Positions 41,931 to 50,990 of a stretch of 55,710 nucleotides of DNA are shown piece after piece. The notes beneath the pieces are model-generated. The model was given only the letters and a program-made list of their open reading frames with translations, was not told where the DNA came from and ran no database searches. A program made the translations under genes and the position numbers. The stretch spans positions 1-55,710 of the forward strand of contig CAYVFC010000044.1 of NCBI GenBank assembly GCA_964450715.1, in the 5' to 3' direction. This DNA comes from CAYVFC01 sp964450715 (GTDB lineage Bacteria; Myxococcota_A; Polyangia; Polyangiales; JAFGIB01). How positions within the stretch are numbered: the stretch's first letter is position 1; every line of letters begins with the position of its first letter.

Positions 41931-44900
41931 CTACTCGGGCAGTGACCAAGGTGGGGAGTTATTCGACCAGCGAACCGGCCATCTAACGGCTTTAATATCG
42001 GCTTTCGGGTACGGAAGAGTCTGAACCATATTGCCTTGGTTGCCTCCAAGAAGTAGCATTTTATTCGGGTCACCGGGGGCCTCCCCTGTGTAGAATGCCA
42101 CGTGATAGCTCGCGTTATTAGTGGGAGTCCAAGGCGACATCTGAACAACGACAATCGCGCCGAACCTGAGATTCCATTGACCACTCGAATTACTCCCCAA
42201 ATCAACACCGTATCCATTGTCATTGTTCCAGATACCGCCATAGTCACCCGCGCTTGGAGATCCGCGAGGGTATCCGGCTAGGTCCAACATGGCGCTTACA
42301 AACGCACCGCACCAAGCCGCCTCGTCGCCTTCGTTCTGGACGGCGTTTATCCCTCTAGGCCAACTACTCATCCAATCAATTATATGTTGGTTCTCGCGAC
42401 CTGGTCTAAACGCAGTAGGTCTCTGTGTGTCCCATATCTCTCTAACACCCGTTCGCGCGTAATGCGCGGCGTATATCATCCAAGGTGCCTTTCTCAGAAG
42501 GTCAGCGCCTTGGCCAGCCGTAAAAGATGTTAGATTCATCGACTCGAAGTACTGGCGCGCATTGCCCACTTCCATTATCGAATAGAGCCCCGTGGGATCG
42601 CGATATAGATGCGGGTTGCTGCTAGCGAAGGAATATCGATTATAGGTTTCGGGAAGTGTCGGCAATCCCTCTGCGGGATCCCGGCTCGTAAAACGACCCG
42701 TTCGGGCGTCGTATGTTCTCGCGCGAGCGTATAATAGGTCCGCGTTAGAGTCGGAAAGCATGCCGTGGTAGCGGAAATCGAACCCTATGGCGCTGGGTAC
42801 GTTAGCTAGTGCTCCAGTACTCGAGGTGATATTCCCGAACGCATCATATTTGAAGGTTGAAGCGACTTCGCCGGAAGCGTTTGTGATTCCGATTACCGAT
42901 CCCATCGCGTCCTGAAGGTAGTAAACAGGTTGTCCGTCCTCTATACGAATTATTGGAGACTCTCCTATGAAGACGTAGGAACTAAGAAGGTTGCCGTTGC
43001 CATCAGTGACAGCCTGCGGCGAATCGAGGCCTTGGCCTAGGTTGGGTGCGACGAGGTAGCGGCGTTCGCCGTGAGTAGTATCGTGCCGACCTACACGTCG
43101 ACCCACGCCGTCGTATTCGTAACGAACAGTCTCGACGCCGTTATCAAACAGCCGTGTAATCTTGTCGTCGCTATTATACTCGAGAGTTCGCGTAATACCG
43201 TTGCGAACGATCGACGTCATTCTGCCACCAGTATCATAGCCGAATGTATCGGAATCGGTATCGCGTGTTGTAGCGGTCAAACGAGATCCCGTCTCGTAGG
43301 CGTAGGTCTCGAAACCGCCGGAAAGGCTGTTCTTGGCGATCCGGTTACCGTCGAGATCGTAGTCGTAGTCAATCGCGTCGAGTAGATTGTCTTCGGAATC
43401 GTAGTAGGTCTCAGTATCGATGCGCAGAGCGGGGTCGTAGACCAAGGCGACGTAGCTACCGTCCTCGCGGGTGATCTTGGTGGGCTCACCCGAAACGGAG
43501 CGTTCGTAGGCTGCGGAGGAGAGGACGTTCCCCATTATCCCGGAATGAACGATACTCGTAATCCGGTCTCGGTCGTCATAGGCATAGGTTGACGTGACGC
43601 CATTAGGTAACGTTCGCGAAGTGAGCCTGTCTAAGGAGTCGTATTCGAAGGTCGTAACGCCTCCGAGAGGATCGGTGACGGAAACAAGGCTTCCATTCTC
43701 AGAATAAGCATAGTAAGAGACGAGTTCTTCAGCTGTCTCGTTAGGCCTAAGTCGAACAGCTGTTGTGCGACCGAGTTTGTCGTGTTCGTACTTGACAGAA
43801 GCGCCGTTCGGATAGGTGATCCCGCTGAACCTGCCGGCCTCGTCATAGGAATAAGTGGTTGTTCCGGTCTGGTCGGTCATGGTCTTGACTCGAACACCAG
43901 AGCCGTAGGTGAGACTGCGGTGTTCGCCAAGGCTCGTGTCTCGGTTGACTTCACGGCCTGCCGTGTCGTGCCGGAGATTGACCGTAGTTCCTTGCGGCAG
44001 AGAGATGCGCTCCGGTAGGGCGTTCGTATTGTAGGTGACTATCCGCTCCCCGCCATCAGAATAAGTGGTCTTATTGAGTTTACCAGTCGGGCCACGTTCG
44101 TACAGAGTGGTCTCGCCGGACGGGCTGGTGATGCTGAATAGAGTGTGGGTGAAGAACGAACCCGCAGCATCCCTATTACTGCTCACGTCGCCGTATTCGA
44201 TGCCTTCTCGACGAGAAAAACGGTACGAAGAGGCGCCGCCGGTGTTCGGGCTAAGGTCTACTTGACCACTAATCGCGTCGTAGTCCAGAGAAGAACCAAT
44301 CGTTGCCGAATACGTGTACGACCACTCTTGGCCGGAAAAGTCGGTAGCACCTACGAGGGCGCTCCCGCTATCGTAGCGATAAGTCCTGGTGCGATCCAAC
44401 TCGTCAACGAAAGTTGCAGGAAAGCTCTGCGATTCGTCGAGACGAGTTGTGCCGAAGTAGCCACTGTTTGTATTAGAAAGATCGGGATAAGAAACAGTCG
44501 TCGGGAGCGCGTACTGAGTACGGCTAGTAATAGTAGTGCGTCCTAAGGCGTCCGTAATCGAAGAGAAATGCGGTTTTCTATCAAACGACGTAGAGAAGCC
44601 CCGAGCGTTAGTTATAGCCCGTAGTCTTCCGCCGGCCTTATATTGGGCGGTCATTTCGTTGCCGAGGGCGTCAACGGTTTTGGTCACTCGTCCGGCGTTG
44701 TCTCTAACGAATCGTGAAACGGCGTCCAGAGCGACGTCCGTGATGCTCGACAACCTGCCCGCAAGGTCGTAGTCGTACACGGTCGGGTTGCCTAGCTCAT
44801 TCGTCTCTTCCCGGAGCAGCCCGCCAATGTCGTACTTTCTCTCAAACTCATCCCCATTTGGCAGTTTCCACCAGCTCAACCTACCGACGGTATCAAAAAT

Positions 44901-47096
44901 CCGTTCCACCCGTCCAAACGTCGGCCCTTCAATCGCCGTCCAGTCCTGCGTATCGGACCGGTACTCGTAATCGACTGAGACCCCGTTCCCCCAGTCCTTT
45001 CTCGAAGGCCTCCCGAGATCATCCCAGTCGAACGTCATCGTGACCCCGCGCTCGACTCTCTGGACGAGGTTCCCATTCCCATCGTATGTGAGCTGCGCGG
45101 GTTCGCCGAAAATGTCGTACACGACCCCCGGATTCCCGCTCTCGTCGTAGTCGGCGTAGGTGACCGTCCCGAACCTATCCGTATAGGTCGAGACCTCCCC
45201 ATTCAAGCCGTAGGTATACCCGCGAATGACGTTGTCGTACATGTCCTTGAGCGCGGTCAGGTTCCCGTCCGAGTCGTAATCCCAGTGAAGAGAGCCGCCG
45301 GAGGGAAGGGTCATCTTCGTTCGCTGACCACGGTCGTTGTACTCGTAAGTGTAGGTGAAGTCCGCCGGGTCCTCGTCTGCCTCGTGAGGAAGGACCCTTT
45401 CGAGCATGTCGCGAGTACCGTGCTCAGAGAACGGGATGCAGGCTTCGTAGACGTAGCTGGTAGTTCCGCCTAGCGGGTCGATCTCGAACGTCAGGTTGTC
45501 GGCGCAATCGTAGAAATACTGCCACTTGTTATTGAGCCCGTCGTACATCTCAATGACGTTCCCGCGGTCGTCGTAGAGGTAATTCGTAGGTCGGGCGGCG
45601 GCGTCGATGAACGTCTCCTGCTTGTTTTCTAGATCGTGCTGCATCGTCGAGCAGGCGTAGTCCGCGTCGCAGAGGCCGATGAGTCGCCCGTCTTCGTCGT
45701 AACGGAATTCCGCTACCTGGGTGCCATCGTGTTTTTCGATCCTCTTAAGATGGTGAGGGATATCGCGATGGTAGAAGTACCTCGTCCTTCGGTCGAGCTG
45801 GTCGGTGACCCGCGAGAGGTCTCCCGTCAGACCGTAGGAGTACGTAACGCGGTTCCCCATCGGGTCCTGGACGAATTCCACGCGACCCTGGCCATCTCTC
45901 TCGATGTAGACGTGCTTGCCGCTGGAGGCGAACAGGCCGTTGCTTTGGATCTGCAGGGAGTTGCCGTTGGCGTCCTCCATCCTGGTGATGCCGGTATGGA
46001 CGTTGACCTCGAATTTGCGGCCGTCCTTGAGGGTCAGGAGGAAGTATTCGGGGTTGTAGATCTCGTCGGGATGCAGGGCGTGGTAGAGATGCTCGGACTG
46101 CATCTGGCCGCCCGACATGACCTGGGTGTTGCCCAGGATGTCGAGCTGGGCGTCCTTGGTCCAGCCTTCGACGAATTCGTAGTAGACGTCGGCGCGGCAG
46201 CCGCCGGTAACGGATTCGGCGTTGGCGATGCGGGGGCGGAAAACGTAGGCCTCGCGTTCGCTCAGGTGGACGATGGTGTAGTGGGAACGGTGCTCGAAGG
46301 TGCCCTGGCAGGGGAACTGCCACTCGCCTGATGGGGTGTAGATGGTGTAGCCATCGCCTGGGCGGCGGTTGTGCTGGACGGAGCCCTGCTTGATGTCCAG
46401 GGTCCACCCATACCCGAAGTCCCCCAGCATGTTACCGTGTTCGTCGTAGGTCCAGGTGTTGCGCTCTGTCGGCCAGCCGTCGACGCCCACGGCGTACTCC
46501 TCGCTCAGAATGTTGCCGTCGGCGTCGTAGGTGTAGGTGGTGCGCCTGTCCACCCTACCGTCGGCACGGAGATCCCCCTCTTCAGTCAGCAAATTGCCGT
46601 TGGCGTCGTAGGTCCAGGTGGTGCGCTCTTCCGGCGTGCCGTCGGCGTTGGCGTCTTGCTCCTCGGTCAGTTTGTTGCCGTGCTCGTCGTAAGTCCAGGT
46701 GGTGCGCTCTTCCGGCGTGCCGTCGGCGTCTTGCTCCTCGGTCAGCTTATTACCGTGCTCGTCGTAGGTCCAGGCGGTGCGCTCTTCCGGCGTGCCGTCG
46801 GGAGGCACCATGTCGAACCCATCACGCTCCTCGCTCAGCTTATTGCCGTACTCGTCGTAGGTGTAGGTGATTCGCACGTCCATGGTGCCGTCGGCGGGTG
46901 GGCTGCCGTCGGCGTCGTCGTAATCATGCTCCTCCGTCAACATATTACCGTTGGCGTCGTAGGTATGGGTTTCGCGATAGTCGGCCTTGCCGTCGCCGTC
47001 CCCGTCATACTCCTCGCTCAGCATGTTTCCGTCGGCGTCGTAGGTCCAGGTGGTGCACCTGCCCGCCATGAGTCCGCCAATTTCATGGGTCAGCAT
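41931..47096 (-). CDS. RHS/YD-repeat protein with C-terminal NlpC/P60-like domain
   Basis: A 1721-aa open frame, the body of a larger gene whose start is at 47564 (see next entry). Residues 1 to about 260 are Asp-rich units of about 25-33 aa (TTWTYDEHGNKLTEEQ type). A linker and a long series of YD/RHS repeats follow, ending in the RHS core signature YDARTGRFTSRDP and DPTGL near 1504. The tip (1505-1721) has WCGAFVSAMLDLAG with Cys1596, SYHVAFYTG with His1665 and GGNQGN near 1686, the pattern of TIGR02594/NlpC-P60-like or CHAP-like peptidases that cut peptidoglycan cross-bridges. RHS proteins encapsulate a C-terminal toxin. Contact-dependent toxin function is inferred. Confidence 0.88.
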   Translation of the reverse strand: MLTHEIGGLMAGRCTTWTYDADGNMLSEEYDGDGDGKADYRETHTYDANGNMLTEEHDYDDADGSPPADGTMDVRITYTYDEYGNKLSEERDGFDMVPPDGTPEERTAWTYDEHGNKLTEEQDADGTPEERTTWTYDEHGNKLTEEQDANADGTPEERTTWTYDANGNLLTEEGDLRADGRVDRRTTYTYDADGNILSEEYAVGVDGWPTERNTWTYDEHGNMLGDFGYGWTLDIKQGSVQHNRRPGDGYTIYTPSGEWQFPCQGTFEHRSHYTIVHLSEREAYVFRPRIANAESVTGGCRADVYYEFVEGWTKDAQLDILGNTQVMSGGQMQSEHLYHALHPDEIYNPEYFLLTLKDGRKFEVNVHTGITRMEDANGNSLQIQSNGLFASSGKHVYIERDGQGRVEFVQDPMGNRVTYSYGLTGDLSRVTDQLDRRTRYFYHRDIPHHLKRIEKHDGTQVAEFRYDEDGRLIGLCDADYACSTMQHDLENKQETFIDAAARPTNYLYDDRGNVIEMYDGLNNKWQYFYDCADNLTFEIDPLGGTTSYVYEACIPFSEHGTRDMLERVLPHEADEDPADFTYTYEYNDRGQRTKMTLPSGGSLHWDYDSDGNLTALKDMYDNVIRGYTYGLNGEVSTYTDRFGTVTYADYDESGNPGVVYDIFGEPAQLTYDGNGNLVQRVERGVTMTFDWDDLGRPSRKDWGNGVSVDYEYRSDTQDWTAIEGPTFGRVERIFDTVGRLSWWKLPNGDEFERKYDIGGLLREETNELGNPTVYDYDLAGRLSSITDVALDAVSRFVRDNAGRVTKTVDALGNEMTAQYKAGGRLRAITNARGFSTSFDRKPHFSSITDALGRTTITSRTQYALPTTVSYPDLSNTNSGYFGTTRLDESQSFPATFVDELDRTRTYRYDSGSALVGATDFSGQEWSYTYSATIGSSLDYDAISGQVDLSPNTGGASSYRFSRREGIEYGDVSSNRDAAGSFFTHTLFSITSPSGETTLYERGPTGKLNKTTYSDGGERIVTYNTNALPERISLPQGTTVNLRHDTAGREVNRDTSLGEHRSLTYGSGVRVKTMTDQTGTTTYSYDEAGRFSGITYPNGASVKYEHDKLGRTTAVRLRPNETAEELVSYYAYSENGSLVSVTDPLGGVTTFEYDSLDRLTSRTLPNGVTSTYAYDDRDRITSIVHSGIMGNVLSSAAYERSVSGEPTKITREDGSYVALVYDPALRIDTETYYDSEDNLLDAIDYDYDLDGNRIAKNSLSGGFETYAYETGSRLTATTRDTDSDTFGYDTGGRMTSIVRNGITRTLEYNSDDKITRLFDNGVETVRYEYDGVGRRVGRHDTTHGERRYLVAPNLGQGLDSPQAVTDGNGNLLSSYVFIGESPIIRIEDGQPVYYLQDAMGSVIGITNASGEVASTFKYDAFGNITSSTGALANVPSAIGFDFRYHGMLSDSNADLLYARARTYDARTGRFTSRDPAEGLPTLPETYNRYSFASSNPHLYRDPTGLYSIMEVGNARQYFESMNLTSFTAGQGADLLRKAPWMIYAAHYARTGVREIWDTQRPTAFRPGRENQHIIDWMSSWPRGINAVQNEGDEAAWCGAFVSAMLDLAGYPRGSPSAGDYGGIWNNDNGYGVDLGSNSSGQWNLRFGAIVVVQMSPWTPTNNASYHVAFYTGEAPGDPNKMLLLGGNQGNMVQTLPYPKADIKAVRWPVRWSNNSPPWSLPE

Positions 47097-47098
47097 GC

Positions 47099-47564
47099 TG
47101 CTGTCAGCATCGTAGGTCCAGGTTATGCGCTGTTCCGGCTTGCCGTCGGCCCCGAGGTCTCACTCCTCGGTCAGCTTATTGCCGTCGGCGTCGAAGTGTG
47201 AGTACGGCGACGGTTCACCGTGCCGTCGGCGTCTTCGTCCTGCTCGGTTAGCATGTTGCCATTGCCGTCATAGGTCCAGCTCGTACGCGCGTTTACCGTG
47301 CCGTCGGCAACGTCTTCCCTCTCCTCAGCACACGGTCCCGGGTACTTTTTGGTCGCGATTAACTCACCGGCACCGCCATCCCCAGCATCCTCCGCTGCGT
47401 CCATCTCAGCGGCATCCATGCCCGCGTCTACCGTGACACCCGAACCGGCGGTTCCGCCGGACCTCGCCGAGCCGTCATCGTCGTCGTCGCCGCAACCCGC
47501 GACGGCGAGGAACATCCCAACCAGCAACAGTATCCCCTACAGCGTTGAGAAGGTCGCTCACCAT
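47099..47564 (-). pseudogene. Broken 5' end of the RHS lipoprotein gene
   Basis: ATG 47564 has a strong GGAGGGAGAGGGG in front and reads MVSDLLNAVG. A shift of one base at a GGGG run (needs GGG) then gives ILLLVGMFLAVAGC, a signal peptide with lipobox, followed by an Asp run and a linker like that of the lipoprotein at 440. Around 47190 a second shift is needed to pass from TVNRRRTHTS to DADGNKLTEE. A TGA near 47160 then interrupts the frame before it joins the main open frame. Three lesions in about 450 bases mean the protein is not made as an exported lipoprotein, unless these are sequencing errors. Confidence 0.7.
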
Positions 47565-47987
47565 CCCCTCTCCCTCCGTGTCCGGTAGCTTACCAGGCCA
47601 CTTTTCAACTAGCATTCCCCCTATGGTTTTCTAGCCCCTCCCAGCGACCCCCCTTCTACGAATTTGAATATACTCTTGGGCCGCGTCTCTGAAAAGATCC
47701 TCCATAACGGTTCTCGTCCAACCTCCTCGTGAACCGAAAAATCTCCACGCCTTCAGGCTGGGCGCCGGACGGCTACGCTTCAAACACTGCTGCTGGGTCC
47801 CTAAGGTCCGGCAGAATCGGTGTAAGTGGGACGCGTTTTCGTCGATGGCGACACGCTAGGCGCGCTGTCTCCCGGGTCGAGCCGGCCCCCAAACTCGCAG
47901 TCAGAGCCCTCACCGGTACGCTCGACGAAGCGTCTGACCGCGAAGACCTTCGGGGCGCGGGCACCGCCTATTCGGTGTGCAATCAGT
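47565..47987. other. Intergenic region, no gene seen
   Basis: 423 bases between the HTH coiled-coil gene and the RHS gene. Frames crossing it on both strands are not protein-like. It should contain the RHS promoter. Confidence 0.45.
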
Positions 47988-49478
47988 TCAACGTGGTTTG
48001 TTAGTTTTGTCGTCAGGATTCGGCAGCTGAAACAGGTTGGCAAGCTGCCCCTTGAACCTTGGTGGCCGAACCTTCTGAAACATCGACAGCGCATACATGG
48101 CCTGGCTTTCGAGAAGCTTGGTCCGGAATACTGCTTCTGACTCCTCGGCGGCTGCGGCGCGCTTTTCGGCTTCTGCTTGACGCTCGAGGGCTTCTTCCTT
48201 TCCTTTGAGAGCGTTCACCAGAACGGCCTGGGCCTCGGTGACGCTCGCGTCGGCCAGCGCGGCGCGCTCTTCGGCCAGCATGGCTCTCTTTTCCAGCTGC
48301 TCGATCCTCACGTTCGCTTCGTTCCTCGCCTTCTCGACTTCCCTGGACGCCGTGCCCTGTATCAGGATGACCAGCTCGCTTGCTCTCTCGGCCTGCTGCT
48401 GAGCGGACGCAGCGGTTTCCAGAGCCTCGTGGTATCGCGCCTGGGCGAACCGCGCCTCTGACTGGGCAGTTCCTGTATCGCCCTGGGCGGCTCGGACTTG
48501 TTCCTGAGCTATGGAGAGGCCCGCCTGAGCGACGGTAAGTCGCTTCTCTACATCGACCCGTCGGCTCTCGTTTTCGCGGGCCACCGCCCCGGCCTTCTCG
48601 GCCCTGGCCACTGCATCGTCGCGTTCGGTTACGAGCTGTTGAACCTGTTCCTCCGAGGCCTCCAGCTCCGCCTGAACCCGATCGAGGGCGGCGGCCAGAC
48701 CGTTAGCGCGATCGTTCGCCTGGATCCACGCTCGATTCGTTTCCTCCAGCGATGTCCGCGCCTGCTCCAGGTCGTCTTCGAGCTCCGCGATCTGCGTGGT
48801 CTTCTTCTGCAAGTCCCCTTCGAGCTGACCGGTCCGTATCCCGCTCTCTTTCAGGTCGTTGCCCCTCTGTATCGCCGCCTGGGTCCACGTCTTCGTCCTG
48901 GTAAAGAGGTCGTTCGCTGTCTTGACCGGACCGCCGAGCAACCGCTCGCAATCCGCTCCCGCGACGACGAACCTCCCTCCCGGACTGAACCAATTTTTAA
49001 TGTGCTCCTGGGCCTCCTCGGGGGATATGCCAAGCGCGCACACCGTCCGCCGTACAAGGTCCGCGTACTCCACCTCGTCTTCTTTGGCGAATATGTCTGT
49101 GAAAAGACCGAAAGCGAGAACCACGCTCGGCGGCCGATCGGAAGGTTTGGCTTCGTCCTCGCGGTTCGCCGACGGGGTGTCTTCGCCCGTACCGATCGGC
49201 TGGGCATCAGAGCCTTTCTCCGTCTCCGGGGGCGGAGGCGGCGCCTGCTTCTCTATCTCTTCGCGAACCGTGTTGTCCGGCTCGATTCCGTTCTCCCGCG
49301 CATACCTGTCCAGCTCCGCCAAGCTGAAACGCACGACACCCTTTGCGTCCTTCTTTACCTCGAGCCTGCCCTGTTTCCCCCAGCGCTTGACGGATTCGCG
49401 GCTCGTCTTCAGGTACCTGGCTGCAGTCCGCCTGTCGGGCCACCACGAGGGTGGGAATCCGTTCGTATTATCGCCCAT
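47988..49478 (-). CDS. HTH protein with long coiled coil (KfrA-like layout)
   Basis: A 496-aa protein with a strong GGAGGAG before ATG 49478. Residues about 15-60 are a helix-turn-helix of the HTH_17/MerR-like type (RRTAARYLKTSRESVKRWGK, then VKKDAKGVVRFSLAELDRY). Pro/Glu-rich linker to about 105, a conserved-looking segment about 110-190, then an unbroken coiled coil from about 195 to 450, rich in Glu, Ala and Arg, and a short tail. An HTH followed by a long coiled coil is the layout of plasmid KfrA-type and other segregation or scaffold proteins. The neighbouring 22-bp repeats (49647-49847) are a candidate binding array. This is an analogy, not a family assignment. Confidence 0.8.
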   Translation of the reverse strand: MGDNTNGFPPSWWPDRRTAARYLKTSRESVKRWGKQGRLEVKKDAKGVVRFSLAELDRYARENGIEPDNTVREEIEKQAPPPPPETEKGSDAQPIGTGEDTPSANREDEAKPSDRPPSVVLAFGLFTDIFAKEDEVEYADLVRRTVCALGISPEEAQEHIKNWFSPGGRFVVAGADCERLLGGPVKTANDLFTRTKTWTQAAIQRGNDLKESGIRTGQLEGDLQKKTTQIAELEDDLEQARTSLEETNRAWIQANDRANGLAAALDRVQAELEASEEQVQQLVTERDDAVARAEKAGAVARENESRRVDVEKRLTVAQAGLSIAQEQVRAAQGDTGTAQSEARFAQARYHEALETAASAQQQAERASELVILIQGTASREVEKARNEANVRIEQLEKRAMLAEERAALADASVTEAQAVLVNALKGKEEALERQAEAEKRAAAAEESEAVFRTKLLESQAMYALSMFQKVRPPRFKGQLANLFQLPNPDDKTNKPR

Positions 49479-49646
49479 GATGTCTCCTCCTGTTCCGCGG
49501 CCTCAGGCCGCGGAGGTTTGATCCAGGTGATCGGTTTTCCGGTTTTCGAACTGATCCGGGTCATCGACGCGAACGGGGAGCAGTTGTGAATCAACGATCT
49601 GATGCAATTCCCTTAAGGGTTCGACGGCACGTCTCCAGCCCCTGTT

Positions 49647-49847
49647 TCCCCGGGTGTGACCCGGGGTGTTGACCCGACCTGCACCGGGGTTCTGACCCTG
49701 CGCGACCCACGATCTTGACCCGAGGTGATCCGGTCGTTGACCCGACCTGGCGGGGTGGCTGACCGTACTTGACCCCCGTCTTGACCCGGGGAGATCCGGG
49801 TGCTGAACAGCCGCGAACCGGGGTATGAACCGCCGCAAACCAGCAAG
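49647..49847 (+). repeat. Iteron-like array of about nine 22-bp direct repeats
   Basis: Units starting near 49647, 49669, 49691, 49715, 49737, 49759, 49781, 49803 and 49825 are spaced 22 bases apart (one 24). The best units share TTGACCCG followed by AC or AG and then a GG/CCGG-rich half; later units weaken to CTGAACNGCCGC. 22 is two helical turns, so all units face the same side of DNA. The period is not a multiple of three, so the long open frame 49503-49898 is probably a by-product. It sits between two HTH genes. Confidence 0.65.
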
Positions 49848-49913
49848 AAATGCCGGCATGTCCTCCGGTTCAATCCTGGAATCTTGTCTTTCCACCACCT
49901 GGAAGCTACCCCG

Positions 49914-50129
49914 CTACTGCGTCGTGCCCGCTCGCTCGGTGCCAGCCTCGATCAGGGCGTCCAGGTCCGACTTGAAAACATAGGCGCGACTACCGCGCGC
50001 GCGGACGACCTGAAACTTACGGATCCTGCCGGTGGAGATAAGCCTCCACACCGTCGCCCGGCTGACCCGGAGGTAATCAGCCCCCTCGGGAATAGTCATA
50101 CGATCGGGGTATATCGGTCTGTCCGACAT
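49914..50129 (-). CDS. Excisionase-like HTH protein
   Basis: A 71-aa protein, almost entirely a helix-turn-helix of the excisionase/AlpA (HTH_17) type: MTIPEGADYLRVSRATVWRL, then STGRIRKFQVVRARGSRAYVF and a final helix. AAGGGT precedes ATG 50129. Proteins of this size and fold next to a tyrosine integrase act as recombination directionality factors or as regulators of the element. The integrase and a protein of unknown function lie upstream on the same strand. Confidence 0.85.
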   Translation of the reverse strand: MSDRPIYPDRMTIPEGADYLRVSRATVWRLISTGRIRKFQVVRARGSRAYVFKSDLDALIEAGTERAGTTQ

Positions 50130-50219
50130 ACCCTTACCGTACCCGGGTTTTTACTACCGCGCAGGGTAGCGTACAGCTCTCAAACGATACCCGAGAAAAA
50201 GCCGTGTCGCGTCGGGAAC

Positions 50220-50987
50220 TTAGGTTTCGTTCGGACGTTTGCGCCGGGCCTTGTTATACTCTTTCCACGCGCTTCTAACGGTCTCGTACTCTACGTCCGG
50301 ATAGATCTGCGACACGAGATACGCGGCGCCATTTCGAGCCCCGTACTCTCTTCGTATTTCCATCTCTTTTTCGACATCCGTTGCCACTCGAAGAACTCTC
50401 TTGAAGAGTTCGAAAAAGGCGTCTCCCAAGGGGATGTTCTTATCCTCGGAGAGAGATGGTGTCAAAACTGCGATTACCGAAACCAGCGACAGAAGACCAG
50501 CTATTGCGTTGTGTGCCTTCATCTCTCCGTAAATCGCCTCGGAAGCCCTTCCGAGCGCTTCGTTGCGACGAGACTGGTGCGGGCGGTTCTCTGTTCCGTA
50601 TTCGTCTCTGAGTGCTTTAAGTTCTTCTAACCCTCGTCGGCGCTTCTGAAAGAGTTGAATATCAAACTCGTCACGCGCGTGTTCGAGCAAGGAAATATTC
50701 TCGCGATCGAACGCCCGGCTCAGCGCTTCCTGCTCCGCAGATACGGCTTCCAACATCTCGTAAATGACGTCGTTTTCGTTATCCGGATCCGGTCTGTGAA
50801 ATATATTCCAGAGTCGCTTGAATAAACTCGCCGAAACCTCCTCTGACGTCGCACCTTCCCGTTTTTCGGCTTCGGACAATCTGTTGCGCAGTGATGTCCG
50901 CTTGTCCAGCGCCCACTGCCAGAGCTCGCAGTACTCCTCGAGTTCGGCCTGTTCTTCACTCGAAAGAGGCTTATGGCGGACTCTCAT
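50220..50987 (-). CDS. Hypothetical helical protein, follows the integrase
   Basis: A 255-aa mostly helical, charged protein with a possible short hydrophobic segment (AHNAIAGLLSLVSVIAVLT near 160-178). Its ATG is four bases after the integrase stop, with its ribosome site (GAGGT) inside the integrase end, so the two are co-transcribed and probably co-translated. No family recognised. GC is slightly lower than in the integrase. Confidence 0.7.
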   Translation of the reverse strand: MRVRHKPLSSEEQAELEEYCELWQWALDKRTSLRNRLSEAEKREGATSEEVSASLFKRLWNIFHRPDPDNENDVIYEMLEAVSAEQEALSRAFDRENISLLEHARDEFDIQLFQKRRRGLEELKALRDEYGTENRPHQSRRNEALGRASEAIYGEMKAHNAIAGLLSLVSVIAVLTPSLSEDKNIPLGDAFFELFKRVLRVATDVEKEMEIRREYGARNGAAYLVSQIYPDVEYETVRSAWKEYNKARRKRPNET

Positions 50988-50990
50988 GGC

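Noticed and set aside
46400..47260. Possible CRISPR-like array
   Set aside because: The repeats are in frame, of variable length, and encode YD-type protein repeats of the RHS gene; no spacer structure. No CRISPR array was seen anywhere in the window.
49503..49898. 131-aa minus-strand frame
   Set aside because: It covers the 22-bp repeat array, whose period shifts the reading frame each unit; Arg/Gly/Pro-rich and not protein-like.
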